From: Arthrobacter sp. B3I9
Lineage (GTDB): Bacteria > Actinomycetota > Actinomycetes > Actinomycetales > Micrococcaceae
Assembly: GCF_030816935.1 (NCBI RefSeq)
Contig: NZ_JAUSYO010000001.1
Coordinates: forward strand, 1-64,000
Reading direction: 5' to 3'
DNA: 64,000 bases
The notes beneath the pieces were generated by a model that saw only the letters and a list, made by a program, of their open reading frames with translations, was not told the DNA's origin and did not search any database. Positions 26,287 to 34,731 of this stretch are shown here, piece after piece. Within the stretch, counting starts at the first letter, position 1; every line of letters begins with the position of its first letter. The position numbers and the translations under genes were made by a program.

Positions 26287-27507
26287 CTAGCTTCCGGTGA
26301 TCACCAGCGCGGCGCTGTGGCCGCCGAAGCCGAAGGCGTTGGTGATGCCCGCCGTCGCGGACAGGCCCGAAACAGTCTTCTGGACGATGTTGAGGTCCAC
26401 GCCTTCGCCCGGCGCTTCGAAATTGCGGGTGCCCGGAAACGCTCCGGTGCGCAGTGCCTCGACCAGAACGACGGCGCCGAGCGCCCCGGCCCCGCCGAGG
26501 AGGTGTCCGGTAAGGGCCTTCGTGGAGGTGACCGGCACGTCGCTTCCGAGGACGGCCCCGATGGCTTCCGCCTCCAGTCGGTCCCCCACCGGCGTCGACG
26601 TCGCATGGGCGTGGACGAGTCCGATGTCCTGCGGGGCCACGCCTGCTGCCGCAAGGGCTTTTTCCATCACCCGGCGCTGCATGGCGGGATCTGCGGCGAC
26701 GATGTCGGCGGCGTCGGAAGTCACCGCAGTTCCGGCGACCACGCCGAGGATGGCCGCACCGCGGGCGCGCGCGTGGTCTTCGCGTTCGAGCACCAGCACC
26801 GCGGCTCCTTCGGCCAGCACGAAGCCGTCCCGGTCGCGGTCGAAGGGCCGGGACGCGGACTGCACGTCGTCGTTGCGGGTGGACAGGGCCCTGATCTGGG
26901 CGAAGCCGCTGATGGTCAGGCCGTTGATGCAGGAGTCCACACCACCGGTGATCACCACATCCGCGTCGCCTGCCCGGATCATGTCCGCCCCCTGGGAGAT
27001 GGCTTCGGCCCCGGAAGCGCAGGCGCTGACCGGCGTCCGGGCGCCGCCTTTGGCCCCGACCTCGATGGACACCCAGGCGGACGCCGCGTTCGTCATGAGG
27101 CGGGTCAGGGTATGCGGGGACACCCGTCGGGGGCCGCTGGCATCGAGCGTCCGGGCCTGCTCCAAGGTGGTGTCCAGGCCGCCGTAACCGGATCCGATCA
27201 CGACGGCGAGCCGCTCGGGGTCGGCGGCCGGGCGGCCGGCCTGGGCCCAGGCCTCCCGGGCCGCGACCAGCGCCAGTTGGCCGCAGCGGTCCATCCTCTT
27301 GTATTCGCGAATTGAGAGCAGCGCCGCCAGGTCCGTGGTGACCTGTCCGGCCAGCCGGACCGGGAGCCCCTGGGCCCAGTCCTCGTCGAGGGCGGCTATT
27401 CCGGAGCGGCCTGCCAACAGGGCGTCCCAGGTTTCGGCTGCAGTGCCGCCAACGGGAGTCACCGCGCCCAGCCCGGTGACAACGACTCTGGGGGAAACGT
27501 GGGACAT
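26287..27507 (-). CDS. fabF: Beta-ketoacyl-ACP synthase II (FabF-type), stand-alone
   Basis: 406 aa thiolase fold with the full Cys-His-His triad: VSACASGAEAI (Cys), VHAHATSTPVGD (His) and FGFGGHSAAL (His). The start MSHVSPRVVVTGLGAVTPVGG is classical. It elongates acyl-ACP by decarboxylative condensation with malonyl-ACP. No acyl carrier protein, fabD or fabH gene is adjacent, unlike the usual fab cluster, so it may be an extra copy. FabF versus a specialised KAS paralogue cannot be settled here. Confidence 0.85.
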   Translation of the reverse strand: MSHVSPRVVVTGLGAVTPVGGTAAETWDALLAGRSGIAALDEDWAQGLPVRLAGQVTTDLAALLSIREYKRMDRCGQLALVAAREAWAQAGRPAADPERLAVVIGSGYGGLDTTLEQARTLDASGPRRVSPHTLTRLMTNAASAWVSIEVGAKGGARTPVSACASGAEAISQGADMIRAGDADVVITGGVDSCINGLTISGFAQIRALSTRNDDVQSASRPFDRDRDGFVLAEGAAVLVLEREDHARARGAAILGVVAGTAVTSDAADIVAADPAMQRRVMEKALAAAGVAPQDIGLVHAHATSTPVGDRLEAEAIGAVLGSDVPVTSTKALTGHLLGGAGALGAVVLVEALRTGAFPGTRNFEAPGEGVDLNIVQKTVSGLSATAGITNAFGFGGHSAALVITGS

Positions 27508-27824
27508 AGCTAACCGTGCTTCTGTGAGGTTTCTGCGAGAGCCGTCAGCCCGTGCGGGCCCGCCACGGCGCGCCGGCCGCGAGACCGCTTGGGCCTGCCG
27601 TGGCGCACGGGCCGCCGTGGATTCGCGGACCGCGCTGACGCGCGTGCGGCAAAGGGTTGACGCCGAACCCCTTAAGCGTACGCGCCAGCCTGGCGGACCC
27701 GACCCGGAACCGGCGCGGCACTTGCCGGGCCAATTCGTTGTATCAACAGGTACCGCGATGTACCGTGGCGCTTGAGAGCAGACTTAGCAATACCTATCCG
27801 TCCCCGGACAATAAGGAGCAAGTC
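27508..27824. other. Divergent intergenic region
   Basis: About 317 bp between the ketosynthase start and the small membrane protein start. Both promoters must be here. A weak TTGTAT near 27739 is the only -35-like box I can point to. Nothing else was recognised. Confidence 0.3.
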
Positions 27825-28082
27825 ATGAGAATCGGTTCCTCCATCTTCCTGATCGCCGTCGGTGCCATTCTCGCTTGGGCCGTCGCTCCCGGTCTGATCC
27901 CAAATGTCGACCAGGCCATGGTCGGGTACATCCTGATGGCGGTCGGCGTGATCGGGCTCATCGCTTCCCTGGTCCTCGCCTCCCCCGGCCGCAGCCGCCG
28001 GATCAGTGAAACGCGCTCCGTCGTCGACCCGAACACGGGCGAGACCATCACGCGCGCCGAAAGCCGCGACGCCGGACTTTAG
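27825..28082 (+). CDS. Small two-helix membrane protein (DUF6458-like)
   Basis: 85 aa from ATG 27825 with AAGGAG 6 nt upstream; an upstream in-frame extension has no ribosome-binding site. Two membrane segments: residues about 4-22 (GSSIFLIAVGAILAWAVAP) and 33-53 (GYILMAVGVIGLIASLVLA), then a charged tail with ETRSVVDPNTGETI. This matches the DUF6458 layout seen in actinobacteria. Function unknown. Confidence 0.75.
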   Translation: MRIGSSIFLIAVGAILAWAVAPGLIPNVDQAMVGYILMAVGVIGLIASLVLASPGRSRRISETRSVVDPNTGETITRAESRDAGL

Positions 28083-28203
28083 GCCCGCCGTCGGCCTCCC
28101 ACGCCGGACCAACAATGCCGGTGCCGGGCGGGACCTCGGTCATTCGGCGCGGCCCTGCCCCGCGAACCACTCCCCCACCTGCCTATTTTTCGAGCCAAAA
28201 ATT

Positions 28204-28992
28204 GAGCATGTCCCGTGTTCATTCCGAAGCTTGGGCAGGTCCCGCGCAGGGAGCCCTGACGGATGGACATGTTCCGCGTCTGCTTGGACCGAAGGACATA
28301 TGCCCAATCTGCCCATTCTGTGAGCCAAGGACTGGACATGTCGCGTGCACCCAGCTCTCGCCAATGGGCATGTCCCGTGCTCGTTTCGAAGCTTGAGCGG
28401 GCCTCGTGTCCTTCACGGGGACTGGGCATGTCCCACGCGGGCAGCCCTGACGGATGGGCATGTCCCACGCGGGCAGCCCTGACGGATGGGCATGTCCCTC
28501 ACAGGCAGCCCTGACGGATGGGCATGTCCCACGCGGGCAGCCCTGACGGATGGGCATGTCCCTCACAGGCAGCCCTGACGAATGGACATGCTCCGCGTTT
28601 GCTCCGGCCCACGGACATATGCCCAATCTGCCCATTCTTCAAGCCAAGGACTGGACATGTCGCGTGCATCCAGCTCCCGCCAATGGGCATGTCCCGTGCT
28701 CGTTCCGAAGCTTGAGCGGGTCTCGTGTCCTTCACGAGGACTGGGCATGTCCCACGCGGACAGCCCCCGACGGATGGGCATGTCCCTCACAGGCAGCCCT
28801 GACGAATGGACATGCTCCGCGTTTGCTCCGGCCCACGGACATATGCCCAATCTGCCCATTCTTCGAGCCAAGGACTGGACATGTCGCGTGCCCCGAGCTC
28901 CCGCCAATGGACATGCTCCGTGCCCGTCCCGAAGCTTGGGCATGCCCGCGCCCCGCCCGCCAACCGCAAGCAAAGAATGAGCATGTCCCCCG
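28204..28992. repeat. Array of 23 palindromic GGRCATGYCC sites at about 32-bp spacing
   Basis: Non-coding. Each site centres on CATG (three on CATATG, one degenerate CAGG), for example ATGGGCATGTCCC and CTGGACATGTCGC. Centres: 28208, 28237, 28269, 28299, 28338, 28370, 28428, 28460, 28492, 28524, 28556, 28588, 28618, 28657, 28689, 28747, 28780, 28812, 28842, 28881, 28913, 28942, 28983. Spacings are mostly 29-33 bp, with repeated 39- and 58-bp steps. Six module types recur in the cyclic order a-b-c-d-e-f, giving higher-order units of about 318 and 224 bp. All six frames carry long spurious open frames because the repeat lacks stops. Confidence 0.9.
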
Positions 28993-29030
28993 CCGCAGCA
29001 ACCCGGCTTCTGCGTTCGTGTTGGTTTCCA

Positions 29031-29060
29031 TTGACAAAGCAACATGAACAAAGATAAAGT
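29031..29060 (+). promoter_or_regulatory. Promoter of the fructose operon
   Basis: TTGACA (29031-29036), an 18-bp spacer, TAAAGT (29055-29060). The spacer and flanks are A-rich (AACATGAACAAAGATAAAG), unlike the surroundings, and could hold the FruR/DeoR site. The leader to GTG 29144 is about 75 nt. Confidence 0.7.
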
Positions 29061-29143
29061 CAACCAATTCCACTTCGTGTGATGGGTGTCACGGAAGCGG
29101 ACGGGAGCAGCGCCGTTCCCGACAATGACGCAAGGGAGGGCCA

Positions 29144-29959
29144 GTGTTCGCCGAAGAACGCCAACAACTGATTGTCGGGCTCGTCTCTGCCCGCGGCCGC
29201 GCCAGCGTCACCGACCTCGCCGAGCGCTTCAGCATCACCACCGAGACCATCCGCCGCGACCTGGCCGCCCTGGAAGCGTCCGGGAGCGTCCGCCGGGTCC
29301 ACGGCGGCGCTGTGTCCCCGGACCGTTTGAGCACCACGGAGGAAAGCATCCTCGAGCGGACAGTCCTCCGCCAGCCGGAAAAGACCCGCATTGCCGAGGC
29401 CGCCCTCACGCTGATCCCCCAGGACCACTCCGGCAGTGTCCTGCTCGACGCCGGATCCAGCACCGAGGCCCTCGCGGAGCTCCTTGCCTCCCGCACCGCT
29501 GCCGCGCGCACAGCAGCCGCCGGCGCACCCGCAGCGGGTACCGAACTCGTCGTCATCACCCACGCGTTGCCCATCGCGGCAAAGCTGTCCGGCGAGCCCG
29601 GCATCGCCCTCCACCTGCTCGGCGGGAAGGTCCGCGGACTCACGCAGGCTGCCGTCGGCCAGTCCACCGTCGAGGCGGCCCGCCGGATCCGCCCGGACAT
29701 TGCTTTCCTTGGCACCAACGGCATCCACGCAGCCTTCGGGCTGAGCACTCCCGACCCTGAAGAAGCCGCTGTCAAGGCTGCCTTCGTCCAATCAGCGCGC
29801 CGCATAGTGGTGCTGGCTGATTCCTCCAAGCTGGACGCGGAAACCCTCGTCCAGTTCGCCTCGTTGAAAGATCTGGACACCTTGATCACTGACACGAAAC
29901 CAAGCCAGGCCCTCGCCGACGCGCTTGCCGAAGCCGGCGTCGAGGTGGTGGTCGCATGA
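29144..29959 (+). CDS. fruR: DeoR-family transcriptional regulator of the fructose operon
   Basis: 271 aa, GTG start with GGGAGG 5 nt upstream. N-terminal DeoR helix-turn-helix: FAEERQQLIVGLVSARGRASVTDLAERFSITTETIRRDL and VRRVHGGAV. The C-terminal sugar-phosphate sensor domain (about 75-260) has DAGSSTEAL, TNGIHAAFGLSTPDPEEAAVK and DSSKLDAETLVQFASL. Its location at the head of fruK-fruA-ptsH and overlap with fruK by 4 bp indicate control by fructose-1-phosphate (family knowledge). It may autoregulate. Confidence 0.9.
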   Translation: MFAEERQQLIVGLVSARGRASVTDLAERFSITTETIRRDLAALEASGSVRRVHGGAVSPDRLSTTEESILERTVLRQPEKTRIAEAALTLIPQDHSGSVLLDAGSSTEALAELLASRTAAARTAAAGAPAAGTELVVITHALPIAAKLSGEPGIALHLLGGKVRGLTQAAVGQSTVEAARRIRPDIAFLGTNGIHAAFGLSTPDPEEAAVKAAFVQSARRIVVLADSSKLDAETLVQFASLKDLDTLITDTKPSQALADALAEAGVEVVVA

Positions 29960-30942
29960 TTGTCACCCTGACCGCCAACCCGAGCCTGGACCGCACGGTC
30001 GCCCTGCCGGGCCCCCTGCTCCGCGGCGAGGTCCAGCGGGCCCTCTCCGTCCGGCAGGAATCCGGAGGCAAGGGAGTCAACGTCTCCCGCGCCCTGGTCG
30101 CCTCCGGGCTGAAGACCATCGCGGTGCTGCCCGGGGCAGAGGCCGATCCGGTCCTTGCGGGGCTGCGGGACGGCGACGTCCCGTTCAGCGCCCTCCCCAT
30201 CGGAGAGCCGCTGCGCAGCAATGTGGCGCTCACCGAACCCGGCGGCGTGACGACGAAAATCAATGAACCCGGCCCCGTGCTCAGCGAGGACCAGCAGGAG
30301 GCCCTGATCGGGCTGCTCCTGGACCACTCGCGCGGCGCCAGCTGGGTTGTGCTGGCCGGCTCGCTCCCACCAGGAGTCCCGGTCGACTTCTACGCCACCG
30401 TCACCCGGCGGCTGCGGTCCATCCATGACGGGACCGATGCCCCGCTCATCGCCGTCGACTCCTCCGGCGGTCCGCTGGCCGCCGCAGTATCCGGCGACGC
30501 CGCCGGAAAGCCCGATCTGTTGAAACCCAACGCCGAGGAACTGGTGGAACTGGCAGCCGCAGCCGGATTCGCCACGCACAAGACCGCCGAGGAACTTGAA
30601 GCGGACCCGGAGGCTGCCGCCCTGGCCGCCGCCGCCGTCGTGAGTTCCGGAGTGGGCGCCGTGCTCGCCACCCTCGGTTCCAAGGGCGCGGTGCTTGTGA
30701 CGGCCGACGGCGCGTGGCTCGCCACGCATCCGCCGGTTTCGGCGGTCAGTACGGTCGGCGCCGGCGATTCGTCGCTTGCCGGCTACCTGCTCGCTTCCAG
30801 CCAGGGCGACGCCCCGGTCGATTGTCTGCGTCAGGCTGTGGCCCACGGTGCCGCTGCCGCTTCCCTGCCGGGCTCCACTGTCCCGGCAGTCCACCAAACC
30901 ACCCCTGATGCCGTAACCATCACGGCCCTCCGGAAGGATTGA
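29956..30942 (+). CDS. fruK: 1-phosphofructokinase
   Basis: 328 aa ribokinase/PfkB family. Signature 1 is GGKGVNVSRALVASG near residue 37; signature 2 is VSTVGAGDSSLAGYLLA with the catalytic Asp. It phosphorylates fructose-1-phosphate, made by the PTS during uptake, to fructose-1,6-bisphosphate. Overlaps fruR by 4 bp and ends 2 nt before the fruA start. Confidence 0.92.
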   Translation: MIVTLTANPSLDRTVALPGPLLRGEVQRALSVRQESGGKGVNVSRALVASGLKTIAVLPGAEADPVLAGLRDGDVPFSALPIGEPLRSNVALTEPGGVTTKINEPGPVLSEDQQEALIGLLLDHSRGASWVVLAGSLPPGVPVDFYATVTRRLRSIHDGTDAPLIAVDSSGGPLAAAVSGDAAGKPDLLKPNAEELVELAAAAGFATHKTAEELEADPEAAALAAAAVVSSGVGAVLATLGSKGAVLVTADGAWLATHPPVSAVSTVGAGDSSLAGYLLASSQGDAPVDCLRQAVAHGAAAASLPGSTVPAVHQTTPDAVTITALRKD

Positions 30943-30944
30943 CA

Positions 30945-32987
30945 GTGTCCCAGCTCATTACCACCGAACTGGTCGAGCTCGACCAGAACTTGGGCGGCTC
31001 GCCCGAGGACGTGATCCGGCACCTCGCCAGCAAAGTTGCTGCCAACGGGCGCGCCACCGAGGTCGAAGGACTCTTTGCCGACGCGTTCGCCCGGGAGCAG
31101 AAGACCTCCACCGGCGTTCCCGGCGGCATCGCCATCCCGCACTGCCGTTCGACGGCGGTCACCGAACCGACGCTGGTGATGGCACGCCTGTCCCAGCCGG
31201 TCGATTTCGGCGCTAAGGACGGCCCGGCAGACCTGGTCTTCTTCATTGCGGCCCCCGAAGGCGCCGACCAGGAGCACCTCAAGCTCCTGTCCCGGCTTGC
31301 CCGGTCCCTGATCAAAAAGGATTTCACCGCCGGCCTGCGCGCCGCCGGGTCGGAAGCCGAGGTCGTGGAACTTGTCGAGGGCGCGCTGGCCGACAAGCCC
31401 GCTGCCCACGCAGCCGCGGCTCCGGCGGCCGCCGCCGTGGCTGTCAGCCCGGACGGCAAAGGCGCAGGCGCCGGCAGGTCCGGCGGTCCCAAGCGCCTCG
31501 TTGCCGTTACCGCCTGCCCCACCGGCATCGCGCACACCTACATGGCAGCCGACTCGCTGGTGGCTGCGGCAAGGGAAGCCGGAGTAGACCTCCAGGTCGA
31601 GACCCAGGGTTCGTCCGGCGCCAAGCCGCTCGATCCCGCGGTCATTGCGGCCGCTGATGCCGTGATCTTCGCCGTGGACGTGGACGTCCGCGGCAAGGAA
31701 CGGTTCGCCGGCAAGCCCGTCATCAACGCTCCGGTGAAACGCGGCATCGACGAGCCGGACAAGATGGTCCAGGAGGCCCTCGCCGCGGCGGACAACCCCC
31801 GCGCCCACCGCGTCCCCCACTTCGGGGCTGAGGAGCAAGCCGAACACGAAGCCGAGGAACGGGGCGAGCACATCGGCCAGAAGCTGAAGAAGGCCCTGCT
31901 CACCGGCGTGAGCTACATGATCCCGTTCGTCGCCGGTGGCGGCCTGCTGATCGCGCTGGGCTTCCTCCTGGCCGGTTTCGACATCGCCCTGGGCACAAAA
32001 GCCAACGACATCCTGGCGAACAACACGCTGCTCAACCTTCCCGATGGCAACCTGGCCCTCTACCTGGGTACCGTGTTCTTCAAGATCGGCGCCCTGTCGA
32101 TGAGTTTCCTGGTTCCAGCCCTGGCAGGCTACATCGCCTACGCGATCGCTGACCGTCCGGGCATTGCACCAGGCTTCGTTGCCGGTGCGGTATCGGGTTT
32201 CATGGGCGCCGGATTCCTCGGCGGCATCGTCGGCGGCCTGCTCGCAGGCTACATCGCTCACGTGATCGGGACGTGGTCGGTACCCCGCTGGCTCCGCGGC
32301 CTGATGCCTGTGGTGATCATCCCGCTGCTGGCCTCCATCATCGCTTCAGGTGCCATGTTCCTGTTCCTCGGCGGACCTATTGCAGCCATCACCTTGGGCT
32401 TGAACACTTGGCTCTCCGGCATGTCCGGCGCTTCGGCGGTCGTGCTGGGCATCATCCTGGGCCTCATGATGTGCTTCGACCTCGGCGGACCGGTCAACAA
32501 GGTCGCTTACGCCTTTGCCGTCGCAGGTCTCGGCGCCGGCAGTGCCACCAACCAGGCACCGTGGCAGATCATGGCAACCGTGATGGCGGCCGGCATGGTG
32601 CCGCCACTGGCGATGGCCCTGGCCACCGTCCTGGATAAGAAGCTCTTCAGCCTGGCCGAGCGTGAAAACGGCAAGGCCGCCTGGCTGCTGGGCGCGTCGT
32701 TCATCTCCGAAGGTGCCATCCCGTTCGCCGCGGCCGACCCGCTGCGCGTCATCCCTGCCAGCATGGTGGGCGGCGCCCTCACCGGGGCTCTCTGCATGGG
32801 CACCGGCGTCACCTCGCAGGCACCGCACGGCGGCATCTTCGTGTTCTTCGCCATCGGCAACCTGGTGATGTTCGTTGTCAGCATCCTCGCCGGGACAATC
32901 GTCAGCGCCCTGGCTGTGGTCGCCCTTAAGCGCTGGGCAGCCAAGAAGACCGTTGATACGGTTGAACCGGTTCCCGTATCCGTCTGA
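30945..32987 (+). CDS. fruA: PTS fructose transporter subunit IIABC
   Basis: 680 aa from GTG 30945 (GGAAGGA 6 nt upstream; a TTG at 30939 is also in frame). Domain order IIA (about 1-150, phospho-His in GGIAIPHCRS), IIB (about 185-290, phospho-Cys in VTACPTGIAHTYMAAD), IIC (about 310-670, about nine membrane segments, with PFVAGGGLLIALGFL and TSQAPHGGIFV). It phosphorylates fructose at C1 while importing it. Follows fruK by 2 nt. Confidence 0.92.
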   Translation: MSQLITTELVELDQNLGGSPEDVIRHLASKVAANGRATEVEGLFADAFAREQKTSTGVPGGIAIPHCRSTAVTEPTLVMARLSQPVDFGAKDGPADLVFFIAAPEGADQEHLKLLSRLARSLIKKDFTAGLRAAGSEAEVVELVEGALADKPAAHAAAAPAAAAVAVSPDGKGAGAGRSGGPKRLVAVTACPTGIAHTYMAADSLVAAAREAGVDLQVETQGSSGAKPLDPAVIAAADAVIFAVDVDVRGKERFAGKPVINAPVKRGIDEPDKMVQEALAAADNPRAHRVPHFGAEEQAEHEAEERGEHIGQKLKKALLTGVSYMIPFVAGGGLLIALGFLLAGFDIALGTKANDILANNTLLNLPDGNLALYLGTVFFKIGALSMSFLVPALAGYIAYAIADRPGIAPGFVAGAVSGFMGAGFLGGIVGGLLAGYIAHVIGTWSVPRWLRGLMPVVIIPLLASIIASGAMFLFLGGPIAAITLGLNTWLSGMSGASAVVLGIILGLMMCFDLGGPVNKVAYAFAVAGLGAGSATNQAPWQIMATVMAAGMVPPLAMALATVLDKKLFSLAERENGKAAWLLGASFISEGAIPFAAADPLRVIPASMVGGALTGALCMGTGVTSQAPHGGIFVFFAIGNLVMFVVSILAGTIVSALAVVALKRWAAKKTVDTVEPVPVSV

Positions 32988-33057
32988 GGCGGTCCGGCAA
33001 GCATTGCCAAGCTGACACACGCAGCTGAATTTCCCAGTCAATATCCAAGGAGCAGAA

Positions 33058-33339
33058 ATGACCGAACGTAACGCCACCATCGCCAGCCGCGTAGGGCTGC
33101 ACGCCCGTCCGGCCGCCATCTTCGCCGAGGCCGCGGGCGAGTTCGACAACCTTGACATCACCATCGCCCGCCTGGGCGAACCCGAGGATGAGGCAATGGA
33201 CGCCGCGAGCATCCTGTCCCTGATGAGCCTGGGTGCGTCGCACGGCGAGGTCGTGGTGTTGCGTGCCGAAGGCGAGGGCGCTGACGCGGCCCTCGAGCGG
33301 CTCGTTCAGATCCTCGAGACGGACCACGACGCCGTCTAA
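33058..33339 (+). CDS. ptsH: PTS phosphocarrier protein HPr
   Basis: 93 aa. Active-site His in VGLHARPAAIF (about residue 16) and MSLGASHGEVV around the usual regulatory Ser region (ASILSLMSLGASHG, Ser near 48). It passes phosphate from enzyme I to the IIA domain. Located 70 nt behind fruA with an AAGGAG site. Enzyme I (ptsI) is not in this window. Confidence 0.92.
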   Translation: MTERNATIASRVGLHARPAAIFAEAAGEFDNLDITIARLGEPEDEAMDAASILSLMSLGASHGEVVVLRAEGEGADAALERLVQILETDHDAV

Positions 33340-33351
33340 CACGGCTATCCC

Positions 33352-33408
33352 TCCGGCCGCCGGGCCGCCCTCCCCCCCTGTTGGGGCAGTGGCGGAACGG
33401 CGGCCGGA
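33352..33408. repeat. Inverted repeat behind ptsH
   Basis: TCCGGCCGCCG (33352-33362) pairs perfectly with CGGCGGCCGGA (33398-33408), enclosing a CCCCCC/GGGG mini-hairpin (about 33372-33386). No T-run follows, so a rho-independent terminator is only possible. The 33340-33641 region otherwise shows nothing coding. Confidence 0.45.
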
Positions 33409-33641
33409 AGCCGTTAAAGGGCTATCGGGCCGGTTCCGCCACGGTGGCGCCGCAGGGTTTAGCCCAGTTCCGCGATGTTCCCTGCCATCCCGGCCTGCTT
33501 GTGCCGGCCAAGCGGCGCGGATAGTTTGGAATCCGCGGCCCCGACCAGGGCCGCGGCAGGAATGCGCCCCACCTGAATGCCCCGTCTGAACGACCCGTCT
33601 GAAGGAGAATGGCCACCGCCATGCCGAGCCGCAGGCCGAAC

Positions 33642-34691
33642 TCACGCCTCCTTGCGCGCGGCCTTCTCGGCAGCCTTGGGCGCGGCTTTCGCCGTGCCGG
33701 CCTTGGCAGTGGTCCGGGGGGACTTGGCGGCGGTTTTCGTGGCCGTCTTCGGAGCAGCCTCGGCAGCCGGCTTGGCCGCGGCCTTGGTGGTTGCCTTAGC
33801 AGTTGTCTTCGCGGTTGTTTTGGCCGGCGAGGCTTTGGCGGCGGGCTTCGATGCGGGCTTTTCGGCGGGTTCGTCGTCGGAATCCCCGGCCCCGCCCGCG
33901 CTGGGGCCCCGCTTCTTCTCGAGGCTCCGTTTGAGCGCTTCCATCAGGTCGATCACGTCGCCGCTGCCGGCTTCAGCGGCAGGGGTCCCGAAGGTTTCGT
34001 CGGTGTCCAGGGACTCGCCCTTTTCGAGTTTGGCGTCGATGAGCTGGCGCAACTGGAGCTGGTACTCGTCCGTGAACTGCTCGGGGTCGAAGTCCGCGGC
34101 CATCGAGTCCACGAGCGCTGCGGACATCTCCCGCTCCTGGGCGGAGATCTTGACGGAAGTCTCCAGCGCCGGGAAGTTCCCCTCGCGCACCTCGTCCGCC
34201 CACAGGAGCGCCTGCAGCATCAGCACGTCGCCGCGGATCCGCAGCGCCCCAAGCCGTGTCTTGTCGCGCAGCGCGAACTGGACGATCGCCACCCGGTCCG
34301 TGTCCTCCAGGGCGCGGCGCAGCAGCACGTACGCCTTGGGCGACTTGGAGTCCGGTTCAAGGTAGTAGCTCTTCTCGAACATGATCGGGTCCAGCTGCTC
34401 CGCGGGAACGAACTGCACGACGTCGATCTCGTGGCTGTTCTCGGCGGGAATCGCCTTGAGCTCCTCGCGGCTCAGCACCACCGTCCGGCCCTCGTCCTCG
34501 TAGGCCTTGTCGATGTCCTCGTAGTCCACGATCTTGCTGCACACCTCGCAGCGGCGCTGGTAGCGGATCCGGCCGCCGTCGGCGTTGTGGACCTGATGCA
34601 GGCTGATGTCGTGGTCCTCGGTAGCGGTGTAGACCTTGACCGGCACGTTCACCAGCCCAAACGCTATCGCGCCTTTCCAGATGGCTCTCAT
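33642..34691 (-). CDS. ku: DNA end-binding protein Ku with long histone-like tail
   Basis: 349 aa. The Ku core (about 1-255) starts MRAIWKGAIAFGLVNVPVKVYTATEDHDISLHQVHNADGGRIRYQRRCEVC and includes VLSREELKAIP and LLWADEVREGNFPAL. Residues about 280-349 are a Lys/Ala/Thr-Pro tail (repeated TAKATTKAAAK, PAAEAAPKTATK), like eukaryotic histone H1 tails. Ku bridges broken DNA ends and recruits LigD, encoded divergently 41 bp away. The tail is much longer and more basic than in many bacterial Ku proteins. Confidence 0.95.
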   Translation of the reverse strand: MRAIWKGAIAFGLVNVPVKVYTATEDHDISLHQVHNADGGRIRYQRRCEVCSKIVDYEDIDKAYEDEGRTVVLSREELKAIPAENSHEIDVVQFVPAEQLDPIMFEKSYYLEPDSKSPKAYVLLRRALEDTDRVAIVQFALRDKTRLGALRIRGDVLMLQALLWADEVREGNFPALETSVKISAQEREMSAALVDSMAADFDPEQFTDEYQLQLRQLIDAKLEKGESLDTDETFGTPAAEAGSGDVIDLMEALKRSLEKKRGPSAGGAGDSDDEPAEKPASKPAAKASPAKTTAKTTAKATTKAAAKPAAEAAPKTATKTAAKSPRTTAKAGTAKAAPKAAEKAARKEA

Positions 34692-34731
34692 GGGTCAAGT
34701 CAACATCACAGTTGCACGAAGGAGAAGTCTT

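Noticed and set aside
28204..28992. CRISPR array
   Set aside because: The repeats are only about 11 bp and palindromic, the 20-bp intervals are themselves repeated, and no cas gene is near.
28563..29063. Long open frames on both strands across the palindrome array
   Set aside because: They follow the repeat period, have no conserved start or ribosome-binding site, and translate to repetitive nonsense in all frames.
33352..33408. Intrinsic terminator after ptsH
   Set aside because: A good inverted repeat, but no T-run follows, so it is listed only as a repeat.
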